Of a stretch of 43,559 bases of DNA, positions 42,048-43,559 are shown piece after piece. Each line of letters starts with the position of its first letter. Position 1 is the stretch's first letter. The notes under the pieces are model-generated. The model was not told where the DNA came from, made no database searches, and saw only the letters and a list, made by a program, of their open reading frames with translations. The stretch spans positions 1-43,559 of the forward strand of contig CAMDFR010000021.1 in the NCBI GenBank assembly GCA_945897725.1, read 5' to 3'. This DNA comes from Chitinophaga pinensis (lineage in GTDB: Bacteria > Bacteroidota > Bacteroidia > Chitinophagales > CAMDFR01). The translations under genes and the position numbers were made by a program.

Positions 42048-43306
42048 TGTTTTACTATTTATTCGACTTTCTTGAGAAAAGATTAAATCTGCATATCCCT
42101 GGTGGAGGCTTGTTTCAATTTATTTCCTTTCGTTCATCGGCAGCCATCATCACCTCTTTGTTGATATCGGTTGTTTTTGGAAAAAAAGTGATTCAATATT
42201 TGTTGAAGAAGCAAGTAGGTGAATCTGTTCGTGACTTGGGTCTTGAAGGACAAAAGCAGAAGCAAGGTACACCTACCATGGGTGGTGTATTGATATTAGG
42301 AAGTATCCTGATTCCCACTTTATTGTTTGCTAAGATTGATAATATCTATGTTTTATTAATGATTCTTTCAACCATTTGGTTAGGAACAATAGGATTCTTA
42401 GATGATTATATCAAAGTATTTAAAAAAGATAAAGAAGGATTAGCAGGTCGATTTAAAATTATCGGTCAAGTAGGATTGGGATTGATTGTTGGTGCTACGC
42501 TTTTCTTTAATGAAAGTGTTGTCATTAAAAGAGAAATTTCGGCCGACACTTTTGGGAATTACCCACCAGATAAGGTTTCTGTGGTAGAAGATCATACGGG
42601 TACTTTCCATTATTTATTGGAACAAAAAGTCGCAATTACCTCTATTCCATTTGTGAAAACACATGAGTTTAACTATGGAAAAATATTAAGTTTCATGACC
42701 GATAATTCTGATAAATGGGCGTGGTTGATCTATATACCTATTGTCATTTTTATTATTGTGGCAGTGTCTAATGGAGCAAACCTTACCGATGGTATTGACG
42801 GATTAGCAGCAGGTACATCGGCCATTATTGGCGGTACTTTGGCGGTATTCTCTTATGTCAGTGGAAATATTGTTTTTGCCGATTATCTCAATGTTATGTA
42901 TATCCCAAATCTTGGCGAGCTGACTATTTATATAGCTGCCTTTATTGGGGCATGTATTGGATTTATTTGGTACAATGCCTTCCCAGCACAAGTGTTTATG
43001 GGCGACACGGGAAGTTTGGCATTAGGAGGAATCATTGCTGCTTTAGCAATCATCATCAGAAAAGAATTACTAATTCCCATTTTCTGTGGCATTTTCTTAA
43101 TTGAAAATTTATCCGTAGTGATTCAGGTGGCTTATTTCAAACATACCAAAAAGCGATTTGGAGAAGGCAGAAGAATATTTCTAATGTCGCCTCTGCATCA
43201 TCATTATCAAAAGGTAGGCATGCACGAATCAAAGATTGTATCACGCTTTTGGATTATAGGAATTCTATTGGCGATTTTATCCATGGCAACATTAAAAATA
43301 AGATAA
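42047..43306 (+). CDS. mraY: Phospho-MurNAc-pentapeptide translocase MraY
   Basis: It makes lipid I from UDP-MurNAc-pentapeptide and undecaprenyl phosphate in the inner membrane. The 419-residue protein has ten or so membrane segments, '[10 protein letters not shown]' (res 74-83), the catalytic '[15 protein letters not shown]', '[12 protein letters not shown]' (245-256), '[12 protein letters not shown]', and the HHH motif '[11 protein letters not shown]'. It is about 60 residues longer than E. coli MraY, through a segment at residues 155-225 that should be a soluble loop. Such an insert is known in Bacteroidota. murD starts 1 nt after its stop. Confidence 0.96.
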   Translation: MFYYLFDFLEKRLNLHIPGGGLFQFISFRSSAAIITSLLISVVFGKKVIQYLLKKQVGESVRDLGLEGQKQKQGTPTMGGVLILGSILIPTLLFAKIDNIYVLLMILSTIWLGTIGFLDDYIKVFKKDKEGLAGRFKIIGQVGLGLIVGATLFFNESVVIKREISADTFGNYPPDKVSVVEDHTGTFHYLLEQKVAITSIPFVKTHEFNYGKILSFMTDNSDKWAWLIYIPIVIFIIVAVSNGANLTDGIDGLAAGTSAIIGGTLAVFSYVSGNIVFADYLNVMYIPNLGELTIYIAAFIGACIGFIWYNAFPAQVFMGDTGSLALGGIIAALAIIIRKELLIPIFCGIFLIENLSVVIQVAYFKHTKKRFGEGRRIFLMSPLHHHYQKVGMHESKIVSRFWIIGILLAILSMATLKIR

Positions 43307-43307
43307 G

Positions 43308-43559
43308 GTGGCGAAACGATTTGTCATATTAGGTGGAGGCGAAAGCGGTGTTGGATCGGCAATACTAGCTAAGAAGCTGGGCTATGAGGTCTTTCTTTCT
43401 GATAAAGGAAAGATAGCAGAGAAGTATGCCACCACGCTCCAAGAATATGAAATCGCTTATGAGGAGGAAAAACATACAGAAGATCATATTTTGAATGCTG
43501 ATGAAATCATGAAGAGTCCTGGTATTGCAGATAAATATGATATCATTAAAAAAATAAAA
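43308..43559 (+). CDS. murD: UDP-MurNAc-L-Ala:D-Glu ligase MurD, 5' part
   Basis: The first 84 codons are present; the gene runs off the window. It starts with GTG just after the mraY stop. 'RFVILGGGESGVGSAILAKKLG' fits the MurD N-terminal Rossmann domain, and 'LNADEIMKSPGIA' matches the family's '(V)KSPGI' box that binds the uracil part of the substrate. MurD adds D-glutamate to UDP-MurNAc-L-Ala. Its place after mraY is the usual one in this cluster. Confidence 0.92.
   Translation, partial: MAKRFVILGGGESGVGSAILAKKLGYEVFLSDKGKIAEKYATTLQEYEIAYEEEKHTEDHILNADEIMKSPGIADKYDIIKKIK

Overview
The window is an AT-rich chromosomal segment from a member of the Bacteroidota, most likely a free-living gliding type near Chitinophagia or Sphingobacteriia. 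Several things point there: the gliding lipoprotein gldH, type IX secretion C-terminal sorting domains, promoters of the TTG / TAnnTTTG type instead of TATAAT, weak or absent Shine-Dalgarno sequences, and a dcw cluster in the order mraZ-rsmH-ftsL-ftsI-murE-mraY-murD. Most of the sequence is conserved core genome. The species cannot be fixed from the sequence alone.

Layout. 1-1.4 kb: end of a DivIC/FtsB-type division gene, a secreted protein, tRNA-Cys and a small membrane protein. 1.4-4.1 kb: a polysaccharide flippase and a divergent glycosyltransferase. 4.1-5.8 kb: a two-gene ABC exporter. 5.9-11.3 kb: rnhB, an LptF/G permease, tgt, a membrane GT2, an ECF sigma factor and rsmG. 11.3-16.3 kb: cvfB-like, gldH, a thioredoxin-like protein followed by an orphan T9SS tail, lipoate ligase and an acyl-CoA carboxylase beta subunit. 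16.3-19.2 kb is the accessory stretch: GC-rich repeat islands, a T9SS cargo protein, a DUF559 endonuclease cassette with terminal hairpins, two copies of a double-hairpin repeat, and the SRP RNA. 19.3-20 kb: fructose-6-phosphate aldolase.

20.0-28.4 kb is the most interesting block. It lies on the minus strand and combines a WecE-type nucleotide-sugar aminotransferase, a methyltransferase, a GNAT acyltransferase with an extra C-terminal domain, a FabG-like reductase, a Rieske oxygenase, two KASIII enzymes, a dedicated acyl carrier protein and an ArnC/GtrB-like polyprenyl-phosphate glycosyltransferase. I infer that it builds a small hydroxyacyl group on a carrier protein, attaches it to an amino sugar, and loads that sugar onto a lipid carrier.

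28.4-43.6 kb returns to core functions: cca-miaA-MFS, a lipoprotein, pgk and gap, tRNA-Glu, a GC-rich repeat island, and the dcw cluster. The dcw cluster is preceded by four 10-bp repeats that look like an MraZ operator lying on its promoter. murD runs off the end of the window.
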